Shown: one piece after another, positions 15,424-24,218 of the stretch
Position numbering within the stretch: the first letter of the stretch is position 1
Layout of the letters: each line of letters opens with the position of its first letter
Source of the DNA: Desulfofundulus thermosubterraneus DSM 16057
Lineage (GTDB): Bacteria; Bacillota; Desulfotomaculia; Desulfotomaculales; Desulfovirgulaceae
NCBI RefSeq assembly: GCF_900142025.1
Contig: NZ_FQZM01000023.1
Location: forward strand, 1 to 58,241
Length of the DNA stretch: 58,241 bases
Direction: 5' to 3'
Translations under genes and position numbers: made by a program
The notes under the pieces: model-generated
Seen by the model: only the letters and a program-made list of their open reading frames with translations
What the model was told of the DNA's origin: nothing
Database searches by the model: none

Positions 15424-16788
15424 ATGAGCGAAACCAAAATCCTGCTTGCGGAAAAAGAAATGCCTACGCATTGGTACAACATCCAGGCTGACATGCCCCA
15501 ATTGCCCCGGCCGCCTTTACATCCGGTTACCGGAAAGCCAGTAGGACCGGATGATTTAAAGGCCATTTTCCCCACGTCATTGATTGAGCAGGAAATGACC
15601 CGGGAACGCTGGGTGGAAATTCCGGAAGAAGTGCGGGAAATTTACCGCCTGTGGCGGCCCAGTCCCCTACACCGGGCGCACCGCCTGGAAAAGGCCCTGG
15701 ACACGCCGGCCCGCATCTTTTATAAATACGAGGGAGTAAGTCCCGCCGGAAGTCATAAGTTGAACACGGCCGTCCCCCAGGCTTATTTCAACAAAAAGGA
15801 AGGTATCAAAAGGTTGACCACGGAAACGGGAGCAGGCCAGTGGGGGGTGGCTCTGTCCCAGGCATGTAACTTTTTTGGCCTTGAATGTACCGTGTACATG
15901 GTCAAAGTCAGCTACCACCAGAAACCCTATCGCCGCTCTATGATGGAAATATTTGGAGCCAAAGTCTATGCCAGCCCCAGCGAACAAACTGCCGCCGGCC
16001 GCAGGATCTTAAGCGCTGAACCCGATTCCCCCGGCAGTCTGGGCATTGCTATCAGCGAAGCGGTGGAAGATGCTGCCGGCCGGGAAGATACCAATTACGC
16101 CCTGGGCAGCGTGCTCAACCACGTCCTTTTACACCAAACGGTGATCGGATTGGAGGCCAGGGAGCAAATGGCCAAGGCCGGATACTATCCGGACGTGGTC
16201 ATCGCCTGCTGTGGCGGCGGGAGTAACTTTGGGGGGCTTGTTTTCCCCTTCGCCCATGACAAGCTGGCGCGGGAAGCAAAGGTGCGGCTGGTGGCCGTGG
16301 AGCCCAGCGCGTGTCCCACTTTGACCAGGGGCAAATTTGCTTACGACTACGGTGATGTGGCCGGGTTAACGCCCCTATTGCCCATGTATACCCTGGGGGC
16401 CGAATTCATGCCTCCCGGAATCCATGCGGGGGGCCTGCGCTACCACGGTGACTCCCCCCTGGTAAGCCAGCTGGTACATGACGGCGTTGCCGAAGCGAGA
16501 GCCTTTAACCAGACCGATGTCTTCCAAAGTGCCATTATGTTTGCTCGCTCCGAGGGAATCGTACCGGCTCCCGAGTCGGCCCATGCCATTGCCTGCGCCA
16601 TTCAGGAGGCTCTGGCAGCCAGGGAAGCGGGGGAGGCAAAAACCATCCTGTTTAACTTGAGCGGCCATGGTTTCCTGGATCTGCCCTCCTATGACGCCTA
16701 CCTGGCCGGCAAGCTCGAGGACTACCCCCTGCCGGAAGAAGAGCTGGCCAGGTCCCTATCCCGGCTTCCCAAGGTGGATTTGGGGTAG
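15424..16788 (+). CDS. trpB2: Tryptophan synthase beta chain-like protein, TrpB2 type
   Basis: The 454-residue PLP enzyme belongs to the TrpB2 group, longer than classical TrpB (about 400) with an N-terminal extension. The cofactor Lys is K112 in [11 protein letters not shown] and the phosphate-binding loop is [10 protein letters not shown]. TrpB2 enzymes join indole and serine, usually without tight TrpA binding. It stands alone, 21 kb from the complete trp operon, so it may salvage indole or act on another substrate. GAAGGAG precedes the ATG and TATATT/TATAGA sequences lie just upstream. It is followed closely by the lysine riboswitch promoter. Confidence 0.9.
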   Translation: MSETKILLAEKEMPTHWYNIQADMPQLPRPPLHPVTGKPVGPDDLKAIFPTSLIEQEMTRERWVEIPEEVREIYRLWRPSPLHRAHRLEKALDTPARIFYKYEGVSPAGSHKLNTAVPQAYFNKKEGIKRLTTETGAGQWGVALSQACNFFGLECTVYMVKVSYHQKPYRRSMMEIFGAKVYASPSEQTAAGRRILSAEPDSPGSLGIAISEAVEDAAGREDTNYALGSVLNHVLLHQTVIGLEAREQMAKAGYYPDVVIACCGGGSNFGGLVFPFAHDKLAREAKVRLVAVEPSACPTLTRGKFAYDYGDVAGLTPLLPMYTLGAEFMPPGIHAGGLRYHGDSPLVSQLVHDGVAEARAFNQTDVFQSAIMFARSEGIVPAPESAHAIACAIQEALAAREAGEAKTILFNLSGHGFLDLPSYDAYLAGKLEDYPLPEEELARSLSRLPKVDLG

Positions 16789-16806
16789 GTTAGAATTAGA
16801 AAGTTG

Positions 16807-16835
16807 TTGACAGTACCAGGCGTCCGTGTTACAAT
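16807..16835 (+). promoter_or_regulatory. Sigma-A promoter of the lysA leader
   Basis: TTGACA (16807-16812), exactly 17 bases, TACAAT (16830-16835). Transcription should start near 16842, just ahead of the lysine riboswitch. Confidence 0.85.
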
Positions 16836-16875
16836 GGGACAAAATTGTATACATTATGCCTCATCTCCCTTTGGA

Positions 16876-17063
16876 GGTGGGGTAGAGGTTGCGGGCAACA
16901 AGAGTACCCTGGTGGAGGAACCGGGTTTTCGGGGAAGCCGGGGAAAAGGGTTGTCCGCCGAAGTTCAGCCGTTGCCCGGAACGGCTGGGCTGGGCCGTCA
17001 TCGAACAGGTGCCGGACTGTCACCCGGTGGTTGCCCTGCTGCCGGGTGGAGCGCTATCTCACC
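16876..17063 (+). ncRNA. Lysine riboswitch (L box) aptamer
   Basis: The leader shows the conserved L-box pieces in order: GGGGTAGAGG, then CAAGAGTACC, GGGGAAAAGG, CCGCCGAAGTTCAGC, a GGCTGGGCTGGGCC segment, ACTGTCACCCGG and GGGTGGAGCGCTATCTCACC. The closing P1 helix pairs GGTGGGGTAG (16876-16885) with CTATCTCACC (17054-17063). It stands upstream of lysA and downstream of a strong promoter. By family knowledge lysine binding should stabilise P1 and favour termination, lowering diaminopimelate decarboxylase. Confidence 0.92.
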
Positions 17064-17092
17064 AGGGGGAGGGGTTTTTTTACATGTGCATA

Positions 17093-17127
17093 AGACGGCC
17101 CCTTACCCGGGAAGCCGTCTCATTTTA
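17093..17127 (+). terminator. Riboswitch-controlled terminator before lysA
   Basis: AGACGGC (17093-17099) pairs with GCCGTCT (17114-17120), followed by CATTTTATG. This is the probable expression platform. A run of seven T at 17075-17081 right after the aptamer may be an alternative stop. Confidence 0.6.
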
Positions 17128-17139
17128 TGCCCCAGGACG

Positions 17140-17389
17140 GTAAGTATTCAGTAAAAATCGTTTTGACAAGGGTGTGGCGCAACAGCAAGCTCCGGACCCA
17201 GCACTCACTGAACAATGTTCCTCTTTCCATAGCTGCTGTGACAGGTTGTGAATTGTGGTCCTTGAAGTGCGTCTTTTTCAGTGAGTGCTGGGGCACATAC
17301 GGGGACAACAGGTCTTCTTAAAACCGGAAAGCGAAGTCATGTTTTAGCGAGTGCTGGGCCGCATCCGGAGGAGCTAGCTGAATATTTCT
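17140..17389 (+). mobile_element. MITE copy C, between the lysine riboswitch and lysA
   Basis: The left end GTAAGTATTCAGTAAAAATC and the right end (minus strand AGAAATATTCAGCTAGC) are diverged family ends. Core arms CCCAGCACTCACTG (17197-17210) and CAGTGAGTGCTGGG (17279-17292) are perfect. An extra right-arm copy, AGCGAGTGCTGGG, lies at 17346-17358. The flanks CCAGGACG (17132-17139) and CCGGGCGT (17390-17397) are a poor match, so insertion here is old or the right end is shifted. Any lysA message must read through it. Confidence 0.65.
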
Positions 17390-17423
17390 CCGGGCGTATT
17401 ATATCCGTGGGAGGTTTTGAAAA

Positions 17424-18767
17424 ATGATGCTGCACGGCACCATGACTATCAACAGCAGGGGTCACCTGGAAATTGGTGGCTGCGATACTGTACAGCTTGC
17501 TTCTACCTTCGGCACCCCCCTTTACGTGGTGGATGAAGAGCTTTTCCGGCAGAATTGCCGGGAGTACTACCGGGCTTTCACTGAAAAATACGGTGCCGAG
17601 GTCATATATGCGGCCAAGACATTACTCACCCTGGCCATCTGCCGCCTGGTGGAGGAGGAAGGCCTGGGTATGGATGTAGTTTCCGGTGGCGAGCTATATA
17701 CCGCCCTGCAGGCCAAATTCCCCATGTCCCGGGTTTATTTCCACGGGAACAACAAGTCCAGGGAAGAACTGCGCCTGGCCCTGGAGGCGCGGGTGGGGCG
17801 CTTCGTGGTGGATAACCTCTACGAGCTGGAAATGCTCAACCAGCTGGCCGGTGAGATGCACAGCAGGGCAGACGTTATCCTGCGCCTAACCCCCGGCGTC
17901 GAGGCCCATACCCATGAATATATTAAAACCGGCCAGATTGACAGCAAATTCGGCCTGGTTATTGAGAACGGCCAGGCTCTGTCCGGGGTAAAACTGGCTC
18001 TGGAAATGGATCATATTGCTCTTCACGGTCTGCACTGCCATATCGGTTCCCAGATTTTTAAGCTGGATTCTTACGCCCACGCTGCCGGAGTAATGATGGA
18101 TTTTGCCGCCCGGGTAGCCAGGGAGACCGGGTGGGTTCCATCAGAACTGGATCTGGGAGGCGGGCTGGGCATTTACTACGCCGAAGGGGATCAACCCCGC
18201 CCGGTGGCCGAATATGCCGATGTAATTATGCGGGCCGTCCGGGAAAAGGCCATGACGCACGGCTTGCCCGTACCCAGGGTTATCGTGGAACCCGGACGTT
18301 CCATCAGCGGTCCGGCGGGCACCACCCTTTACACTGTCGGGGCGGTAAAGGACATACCCGGAGTGCGCAAGTACGTGGCCGTTGACGGCGGCATGGGCGA
18401 TAACCCCCGCCCGGCCCTGTACCAGTCCCGTTACGAAGCCTGCGTGGCCAATAAGGCTGCCGCACCGGCGGAGGAAGTGGTTTCCATCGCCGGCAAGTGC
18501 TGTGAATCCGGGGACATGCTCATTTGGGATATCGCCCTGCCCAGGGTTGAGCCCGGGGATATTCTGGCAGTCAGCTGCACCGGCGCCTACAACTACTCCA
18601 TGTCCATGAATTATAACCGCCTGCCCCGGCCGGCCATGGTGCTGGTTAAAGACGGCCGGGCCGATATCATTGTGGAGCGGGAGACCTACGCTGATCTTCT
18701 GCGTAATGACGTGATCCCGGAAAGGTTGCGCAAGAGCCGGCGGCTAAATGTGGCTTCTGCACGTTAA
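17424..18767 (+). CDS. lysA: Diaminopimelate decarboxylase
   Basis: The 447-residue PLP enzyme catalyses the last step of lysine synthesis, meso-diaminopimelate to lysine and CO2. The PLP Lys is in VIYAAKTLLT; HCHIGSQ, the glycine-rich DLGGGLGIYY, EPGRSI and CCESGDML are the other active-site motifs of the alanine-racemase-like fold. GGGAGGT is 8 bases before the ATG. No other lysine-pathway gene is adjacent. Control is by the upstream lysine riboswitch, whose message also contains mobile element C. Confidence 0.95.
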   Translation: MMLHGTMTINSRGHLEIGGCDTVQLASTFGTPLYVVDEELFRQNCREYYRAFTEKYGAEVIYAAKTLLTLAICRLVEEEGLGMDVVSGGELYTALQAKFPMSRVYFHGNNKSREELRLALEARVGRFVVDNLYELEMLNQLAGEMHSRADVILRLTPGVEAHTHEYIKTGQIDSKFGLVIENGQALSGVKLALEMDHIALHGLHCHIGSQIFKLDSYAHAAGVMMDFAARVARETGWVPSELDLGGGLGIYYAEGDQPRPVAEYADVIMRAVREKAMTHGLPVPRVIVEPGRSISGPAGTTLYTVGAVKDIPGVRKYVAVDGGMGDNPRPALYQSRYEACVANKAAAPAEEVVSIAGKCCESGDMLIWDIALPRVEPGDILAVSCTGAYNYSMSMNYNRLPRPAMVLVKDGRADIIVERETYADLLRNDVIPERLRKSRRLNVASAR

Positions 18768-18782
18768 ATCTTTCGTCCGTCA

Positions 18783-18809
18783 GCATCCCTAAAAAAGGGG
18801 TGCTTTTTT
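18783..18809 (+). terminator. lysA terminator
   Basis: GCATCCCT pairs with AGGGGTGC and is followed by six T. Confidence 0.8.
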
Positions 18810-18919
18810 GTATTGTCGCAAAGCGGAGCTGTGAAGGAGCATTTTTGGTTACGAAGAAAGAAGAGTATGATATAATCAAAAAATAGTGTACCACGAGGTC
18901 TAGGAGAGAGGAGCTGCCC

Positions 18920-21556
18920 ATGGATATTATTACCACCCACACCAATACGGATCTGGACGCCCTGGCCGCCATGGTGGGGGCACAAAAACTCTACCCCGAA
19001 GCGGTGATGGTCTTTCCGGGCAAGCTTTCTAGGAACGTGGAGGAGTTTATGGCCCTGCACAAGGACGCCCTGGCCGTGTCCAGCATGCGGGACATCCAGC
19101 TGGAAAAGGTGCGGCGGGTGGTGCTGGTGGATACAAAAAACCCCAGACGGCTGGGCAAGCTGGCGGAAGTGTTCAACCGCCGCGGGGTGGAAGTACATAT
19201 TTACGATCACCATCCCTGGGCTGAAGGGGACGTGCGGGGAACGGTGGAAGTGGTGGATGCGGTAGGTGCCACCGCTACCCTGCTGGTGGAAAAGATAAGG
19301 GAACAAAACATATCCTTAAATCCGCTGGAAGCAACGATTCTGGCCCTGGGTATCTACGGGGATACCGGTTCCCTGGTATTTACCAGTACCACTCCCCGGG
19401 ATGTGGCGGCAGTGGCCTATCTTTTAGAAAAGGGGGCCAACCTGGGAGTGGTAGCCGAGTTTCTCGGCCGGCCCCTGACCGAGGAACAAAAGTCCTTGCT
19501 TAAATCCTTATTGCTTTCAGCCCGCCGCCACCAGGTCAACGGGGTCAAGATCCTCCTGGCTACCGCATCGGTGGAAGAATTTGTGGTCGGCCTGGCCCTG
19601 CTCACCCACACCATTTCCGAAATAGAAAGGCTGGATGCGGTATTTACTGTCGTGGAAATGGAGGACCGGGTATACATAGTGGGCCGCAGTAACGTGGCCC
19701 AGGTGGATGTGGCCGAAATTCTGGGTCCCTTTGGAGGGGGCGGCCACCCGGCGGCGGCCTCGGCCACCATTAAAGGGGCACCTCTAAACCAGGTAGCAGA
19801 AACACTCATGAAAATCATTCAGCAAAAGGTGCGTCCTCCCCTGACAGCAGCGGGGATCATGTCCAGTCCGGTTAAAACCGTTACTCCCGAAACTACCATT
19901 AAGGAAGCCGGCCGCATCATGATGCGCTACGGCCATACGGGCCTGCCCGTGGTGCAAAAGGACCGGCTCGTCGGGGTGATATCCCGGCGGGATGTGGAAA
20001 AGGCCAACCTCCATGGCTTGGGACATGCCCCGGTAAAAGGCTTTATGAGCCAGAATGTGGTCTGGGTGACTCCCGATGTTCCCGTGACGGAAGTGCAACA
20101 ACTGATGATTGAACACGATATCGGGCGCGTACCTGTGGTGTCGGAAGGTCGCCTGGTGGGTATTGTTTCCCGGACCGATGTTTTGCGTACCATGCACGGC
20201 GATTTACCCTCCCGTTACCGGACCATTCACTCCGGTCACCTGCCTGCCGCCGGGGCAAATATTTCCGAACTCATGCACCAGGTGTTGAGCCCCAGGGAAT
20301 GGGAGATCATATGCCGGGCCGGGGAAATTGCCGCCCGTCTTGGCTACCGGGTTTTTGCCGCCGGCGGGGTAGTACGGGATATATTGCTTAAAGCGGGTAA
20401 TCTCGACATAGATCTGGTGGTGGAGGGTGATGGCATAGCTCTGGCGGAAGCCCTGGCTGAGGCCTACGGTGCCCAGGTGCGGGCTCACCGCAAATTTGGT
20501 ACTGCGGAAGTGCTGTTTTCCGATGGCTTCAAGGTTGACGTGGCCACGGCGCGGGTGGAATTTTACGAGTATCCGGCAGCTCTGCCCCGGGTAGAAAGTT
20601 CCTGCCTGCGCCATGACCTTTACCGGCGGGACTTTACCATTAACGCTATGGCCGTTGACTTGAACGGGGAAAATTTCGGTGATTTAATTGACTTTTTTGG
20701 AGGGCGCCAGGATTTACAGCAGGGGCTGATCCGGGTATTATATAACTTGAGTTTTATTGAAGACCCCATCAGGATGTTGCGGGCCGTGCGCTTTGAGCAG
20801 CGCTACGGGTTCAAGATCGAACCCCAAACCTTAAAGCTGATCCAGGAAGCTGTGCGCCGGGAAGTTCTCGCCCGGGTTTCCCCCGAACGCCTCTGGGAAG
20901 AATTAAAGCACATCCTGATGGAAGAAAAGGCCGGGAGGATGCTGGAGCGTCTGCACCAACTGGGCATGTGGCCCATTGCTTTTCCCGGGGTGACTTACTG
21001 GGAAGTACAGCCGGTACTGCATGATCTGGGTGAATCCATGCAATTGCTGGAAGAATGGGGCTTTCCCCCGGGGTGTGATCCCTGGCTTTGCTATTTTATT
21101 GCCGCTTTGCACTGGACCGGACCGGAAACCGCCAGGAGTTTGTGCGAACGCTACCACTTGAACAAGCGCCAAACCGAAAAGGTTTTGGTCTCCCTGGCCA
21201 GCTGGCGTCCGGTCTTGTCCCTGCTATGCCGGCGTGATGGGGTGCGCACCAGTGAGCTGGGCCGGAACCTTATCCTTTTGCCCCCGGAGGCCCACCCCCT
21301 TATTCTTACCCTTCTGGATGAGGAATGGTTGAAGGAACGTTTCCGGCAGTTGCTCGTACTCCTGCGGGAGAGCAAGCCAACGGTGGATGGCACCTACATT
21401 AAGAGTCTGGGCTACCGGCCAGGGCCCATTTTCCGCCAGGCATTAGATGCGGTCTGGCAGGCCCGTCTGGACGGCCTGGTGAAAAACAGCGACGAGGAAA
21501 AGGCGTTTGTGCAGGAATTTCTGCGCCGTCACCAGGGAGAGGATTCACATGTTTAA
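18920..21556 (+). CDS. DHH-CBS-tRNA nucleotidyltransferase (CCA-type) fusion protein
   Basis: The 878-residue protein has three parts. Residues 1-300 are a DHH/DHHA1 phosphoesterase (HTNTDLDALAAM, DHHPWAEGD, GGGGHPAAAS). About 305-430 hold two CBS domains (IMSSPVKTVTPETTIKEAG and FMSQNVVWVTPDVPVTEVQ). About 460-870 are a class II poly(A) polymerase/CCA-adding enzyme with GGVVRD near 482, the metal-binding DID near 495, and RRDFTINAMAVDL. Such fusions occur in several deep bacterial lineages and probably repair tRNA 3' ends, often adding only A or CC. The DHH part may degrade short RNAs, and the CBS pair may sense adenylates (inference). The ATG follows GAGAGGAG. Confidence 0.88.
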   Translation: MDIITTHTNTDLDALAAMVGAQKLYPEAVMVFPGKLSRNVEEFMALHKDALAVSSMRDIQLEKVRRVVLVDTKNPRRLGKLAEVFNRRGVEVHIYDHHPWAEGDVRGTVEVVDAVGATATLLVEKIREQNISLNPLEATILALGIYGDTGSLVFTSTTPRDVAAVAYLLEKGANLGVVAEFLGRPLTEEQKSLLKSLLLSARRHQVNGVKILLATASVEEFVVGLALLTHTISEIERLDAVFTVVEMEDRVYIVGRSNVAQVDVAEILGPFGGGGHPAAASATIKGAPLNQVAETLMKIIQQKVRPPLTAAGIMSSPVKTVTPETTIKEAGRIMMRYGHTGLPVVQKDRLVGVISRRDVEKANLHGLGHAPVKGFMSQNVVWVTPDVPVTEVQQLMIEHDIGRVPVVSEGRLVGIVSRTDVLRTMHGDLPSRYRTIHSGHLPAAGANISELMHQVLSPREWEIICRAGEIAARLGYRVFAAGGVVRDILLKAGNLDIDLVVEGDGIALAEALAEAYGAQVRAHRKFGTAEVLFSDGFKVDVATARVEFYEYPAALPRVESSCLRHDLYRRDFTINAMAVDLNGENFGDLIDFFGGRQDLQQGLIRVLYNLSFIEDPIRMLRAVRFEQRYGFKIEPQTLKLIQEAVRREVLARVSPERLWEELKHILMEEKAGRMLERLHQLGMWPIAFPGVTYWEVQPVLHDLGESMQLLEEWGFPPGCDPWLCYFIAALHWTGPETARSLCERYHLNKRQTEKVLVSLASWRPVLSLLCRRDGVRTSELGRNLILLPPEAHPLILTLLDEEWLKERFRQLLVLLRESKPTVDGTYIKSLGYRPGPIFRQALDAVWQARLDGLVKNSDEEKAFVQEFLRRHQGEDSHV

Positions 21557-22178
21557 CCTGCCCAGTTTATACGAAATGGGCATCATGTTGCCGGCTATTG
21601 TTTTAGGCCTTACTTTCCACGAACTGGCCCACGGCTGGGTGGCCGATCGCCTGGGGGATGCCACGGCCCGCTACCAGGGCCGGCTGACATTAAACCCCCT
21701 GGCCCACGTGGATGTTATCGGTTTGATCATGCTCTTTGCCGTTGGTTTTGGCTGGGCGAAGCCGGTACCCGTCAACCCCTATAATTTCCGCGGCGATATG
21801 CGGCAGGGCATAATGCTGGTCTCCCTGGCCGGGCCGGCTGCCAATATGTTGTTGGCAATAGCGGGGTCGGTGGCCCTGGGCCTGGGGGCGTGGAAGCTAC
21901 CCTATGGCCAGGATATTGTTTTAAAAATTATCTATATCAATGTCATCCTGGCGGTTTTTAACCTTCTACCGGTTCCCCCGCTGGACGGTTCGAAAATACT
22001 GGCCGGGCTCTGGTCTGGCCAGCAGCAGTGGCTTTATACGCTGGAAAATTACGGTACCATCATCCTTTTGCTGTTATTGTTTACCGGTATTATCGGGAAG
22101 GTGCTCAGGTGGATTATTGTTCCCCTGTACCATACCCTGATTGGTCTGGCCAAAGCGGTTGCTTTCCTGGTTTCTTAA
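21549..22178 (+). CDS. Site-2 protease family zinc metalloprotease (M50)
   Basis: The 209-residue membrane protein belongs to the compact M50B group (YwhC/FpvI-like). The zinc site is H24-ELAH in LTFHELAHGWVADRLGD, and the third ligand is the Asp of NLLPVPPLDGSKIL. Four to six membrane segments are evident. I choose ATG 21549 after GGGAGAGGA; the longer frame lies inside the upstream gene. It overlaps that gene by 8 bases and is followed by trpS. Substrate unknown. Confidence 0.85.
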   Translation: MFNLPSLYEMGIMLPAIVLGLTFHELAHGWVADRLGDATARYQGRLTLNPLAHVDVIGLIMLFAVGFGWAKPVPVNPYNFRGDMRQGIMLVSLAGPAANMLLAIAGSVALGLGAWKLPYGQDIVLKIIYINVILAVFNLLPVPPLDGSKILAGLWSGQQQWLYTLENYGTIILLLLLFTGIIGKVLRWIIVPLYHTLIGLAKAVAFLVS

Positions 22179-22212
22179 TGCAAAGCAAGATGGGAAAGGA
22201 GATACCACACCA

Positions 22213-23196
22213 ATGCCTGTACAAAGAATTCTAAGCGGCATGCGTCCCACCGGCCGGTTGCACATCGGCCACCTGAGCGTGCTGGAGAACTGGATTGAAC
22301 TGCAAAAGGACAACCAGTGCTTCTTTTTTGCCGCCGACTGGCACGCCCTGACTACGGCTTTTGAACATACCGCCGGAATCAAAGACAATGTCCGGGAAAT
22401 GATCGCCGACTGGCTGGCTGTAGGTCTTGATCCGGAAAAAAGCGTGATCTTCGTCCAGTCGGATGTCCCCGAAACGGCAGAGTTACACCTGCTCTTTTCC
22501 ATGATTATTCCTCTGGGCTGGCTGGAAAGGGTGCCCACATACAAGGATCAGGTGCAGCAGTTCAAACAACAGGGCAGGGATATTATGACTTACGGTTTCC
22601 TGGGTTACCCTGTTTTGCAGGCTGCGGATATTTTGCTTTACCGGGCCGATGCCGTGCCCGTGGGCGAGGACCAGCTTCCCCACCTGGAACTGTGCCGGGA
22701 ACTGGCCCGGCGGTTCAACCACCTTTACCGTCCCATTTTCCCGGAACCGCAGGCCAAACTGTCCCGTGTGGCCGTTCTTCCCGGCGTGGACGGCCGCAAG
22801 ATGAGCAAAAGTTACGCCAACGATATAGGCTTGATGGCCGGGCTGGATGAAATCAGGGGGCGGGTAAACGCCATGATTACCGACCCGGCCCGCATTCGCA
22901 AAACCGATCCCGGCCACCCGGAGGTGTGCGTGGTGCACAAGTACCACGGCATTTATACCGGCCACCGGCTGGCCGAAATCGAGGAGGACTGCAGGGCGGG
23001 CCGGGTGGGCTGTGTGGCCTGTAAAAAGTTGCTGGTTGAATCCCTGGAGGCCGTGCTGGCTCCTTTGCGGGAGCGGCGACGCCAGATAACCAGCCGTTCC
23101 GGCTATGTCGAAGAGGTGCTCGCCGAAGGCGCCCGGCGGGCCCGGGCAGAAGCGGTAAAAACCATGGCCATGGTGCGGGAGGCCATGCAAATCTAG
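22213..23196 (+). CDS. trpS: Tryptophanyl-tRNA synthetase
   Basis: The 327-residue class I synthetase charges tRNA-Trp. The HIGH motif is GRLHIGHLSV and the KMSKS motif is DGRKMSKSYAND; GEDQLPHLEL is the Trp-binding/dimer region. ATG 22213 follows GGAAAGGAGA. I see no T-box or TRAP-type leader in the short gap after the protease gene, unlike the trp operon. In many relatives scpA and scpB follow trpS; they are absent here. Confidence 0.95.
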   Translation: MPVQRILSGMRPTGRLHIGHLSVLENWIELQKDNQCFFFAADWHALTTAFEHTAGIKDNVREMIADWLAVGLDPEKSVIFVQSDVPETAELHLLFSMIIPLGWLERVPTYKDQVQQFKQQGRDIMTYGFLGYPVLQAADILLYRADAVPVGEDQLPHLELCRELARRFNHLYRPIFPEPQAKLSRVAVLPGVDGRKMSKSYANDIGLMAGLDEIRGRVNAMITDPARIRKTDPGHPEVCVVHKYHGIYTGHRLAEIEEDCRAGRVGCVACKKLLVESLEAVLAPLRERRRQITSRSGYVEEVLAEGARRARAEAVKTMAMVREAMQI

Positions 23197-23207
23197 ATGC
23201 ATGATTT

Positions 23208-23242
23208 CCCCCTTTCCGGTAAACAATGTTGCCGAAAGGGGG
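23208..23242 (+). promoter_or_regulatory. Hairpin that masks the next gene's Shine-Dalgarno site
   Basis: CCCCCTTTCCGG (23208-23219) pairs with CCGAAAGGGGG (23232-23242), with one bulged base. The right arm contains the AAAGGGGG ribosome site of the lipoprotein gene that starts at 23251. It may act as a trpS terminator, as a translational gate, or both. Confidence 0.5.
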
Positions 23243-23250
23243 AATTTAAT

Positions 23251-24099
23251 TTGCGCAGATCACTTTTACTTATTGTCTCTCTGCTTTTGGTTTGGGGGAT
23301 GGCCGGTTGCGCCGTAGCCAGAAAACCGGCCCCGCCGAAACAACCCCGGACTGTGGTTATTCCCGAAACTACCCGGGTTTCCTTTGAGCAGACGGACCTG
23401 GCCAAGGCACCGGACGCAGTCAAGGATGTGGCCAAAGCCCTGGAAAACACCGATGCCAGCACCTGGGTACGGGCGGGAAATGACCTCTACCTGCTGTTCA
23501 GCATGAGTCCCCGTAACAGGGAGTACAGGGCGGAAGTCACCGAAATCCGCCAGCGCAATCCTAGGGCGGACTTCAGCTGGCTGGATGTGCAGGTCAGATA
23601 TACCAGGCAGGACACCGGGCAGGCGCCCCCCAACGCTCCCGTTTTTACTGTGGTACGGGTGGGACGGTTGGACCGGCCGGTAAGTGGCGTGGCTTTTCAA
23701 TTTAACCGGGAGAAGGGTCCCGGACCTGCCCCAATGCCGGCTGCCGGGCCGCAGCCCGCCGTAAAACCTGCTCCGGCGGAATCCCCGGAAACGGCCCCCC
23801 GGGTAGAGGGAGAAGCAAGCATAGATGAACCCGCCCCGGGCCAGGAAACCACCAGCCCGGTGAAGGTAGTGGGCCGGGCCAGGCATTCTGCCGGAGAGGT
23901 GCGGATTCGTCTGGTTGATGAAGGGGGCACGGTCCTATCGGAAAAAACCATTGCTGTTGGACGGGAGAGTTTCACCGATTTCGAAACTTCCCTTAGCTAT
24001 GGGCCTCCTGCTTCCCCAAAGAAAGGATTTGTGGAAATAGTAGCCCTTACCCGGGGCAAGGAGCAAAGCCTGGCCCGGGTACCGGTAACCCTCAAATAA
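23251..24099 (+). CDS. Lipoprotein with spore-germination Gmad2 domain
   Basis: The 282-residue product has a lipoprotein signal with lipobox MAGC near residue 20. A middle domain (about 40-150) is followed by a Pro/Ala-rich linker (about 160-205) and a C-terminal Ig-like Gmad2 domain (about 208-282, SPVKVVGRARHSAGEVRIRL onward). Gmad2 domains occur in germination and sporulation lipoproteins such as GerM relatives. I start at TTG 23251, 8 bases after AAAGGGGG, which puts the hydrophobic segment at the N-terminus. The role is inferred from the domain and the spore-gene neighbours. Confidence 0.7.
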   Translation: MRRSLLLIVSLLLVWGMAGCAVARKPAPPKQPRTVVIPETTRVSFEQTDLAKAPDAVKDVAKALENTDASTWVRAGNDLYLLFSMSPRNREYRAEVTEIRQRNPRADFSWLDVQVRYTRQDTGQAPPNAPVFTVVRVGRLDRPVSGVAFQFNREKGPGPAPMPAAGPQPAVKPAPAESPETAPRVEGEASIDEPAPGQETTSPVKVVGRARHSAGEVRIRLVDEGGTVLSEKTIAVGRESFTDFETSLSYGPPASPKKGFVEIVALTRGKEQSLARVPVTLK

Positions 24100-24218
24100 T
24101 CATCCTGGAGTAGAAGTCCGCCGGTGGCCGGAAAGTTTATGTTTAGCTTCCCGGCCATTTTCCTTTGCGTTGGATGCCCCTTCGCATACATTTGAAGGCC
24201 GGCGGGAAAATATGACCG

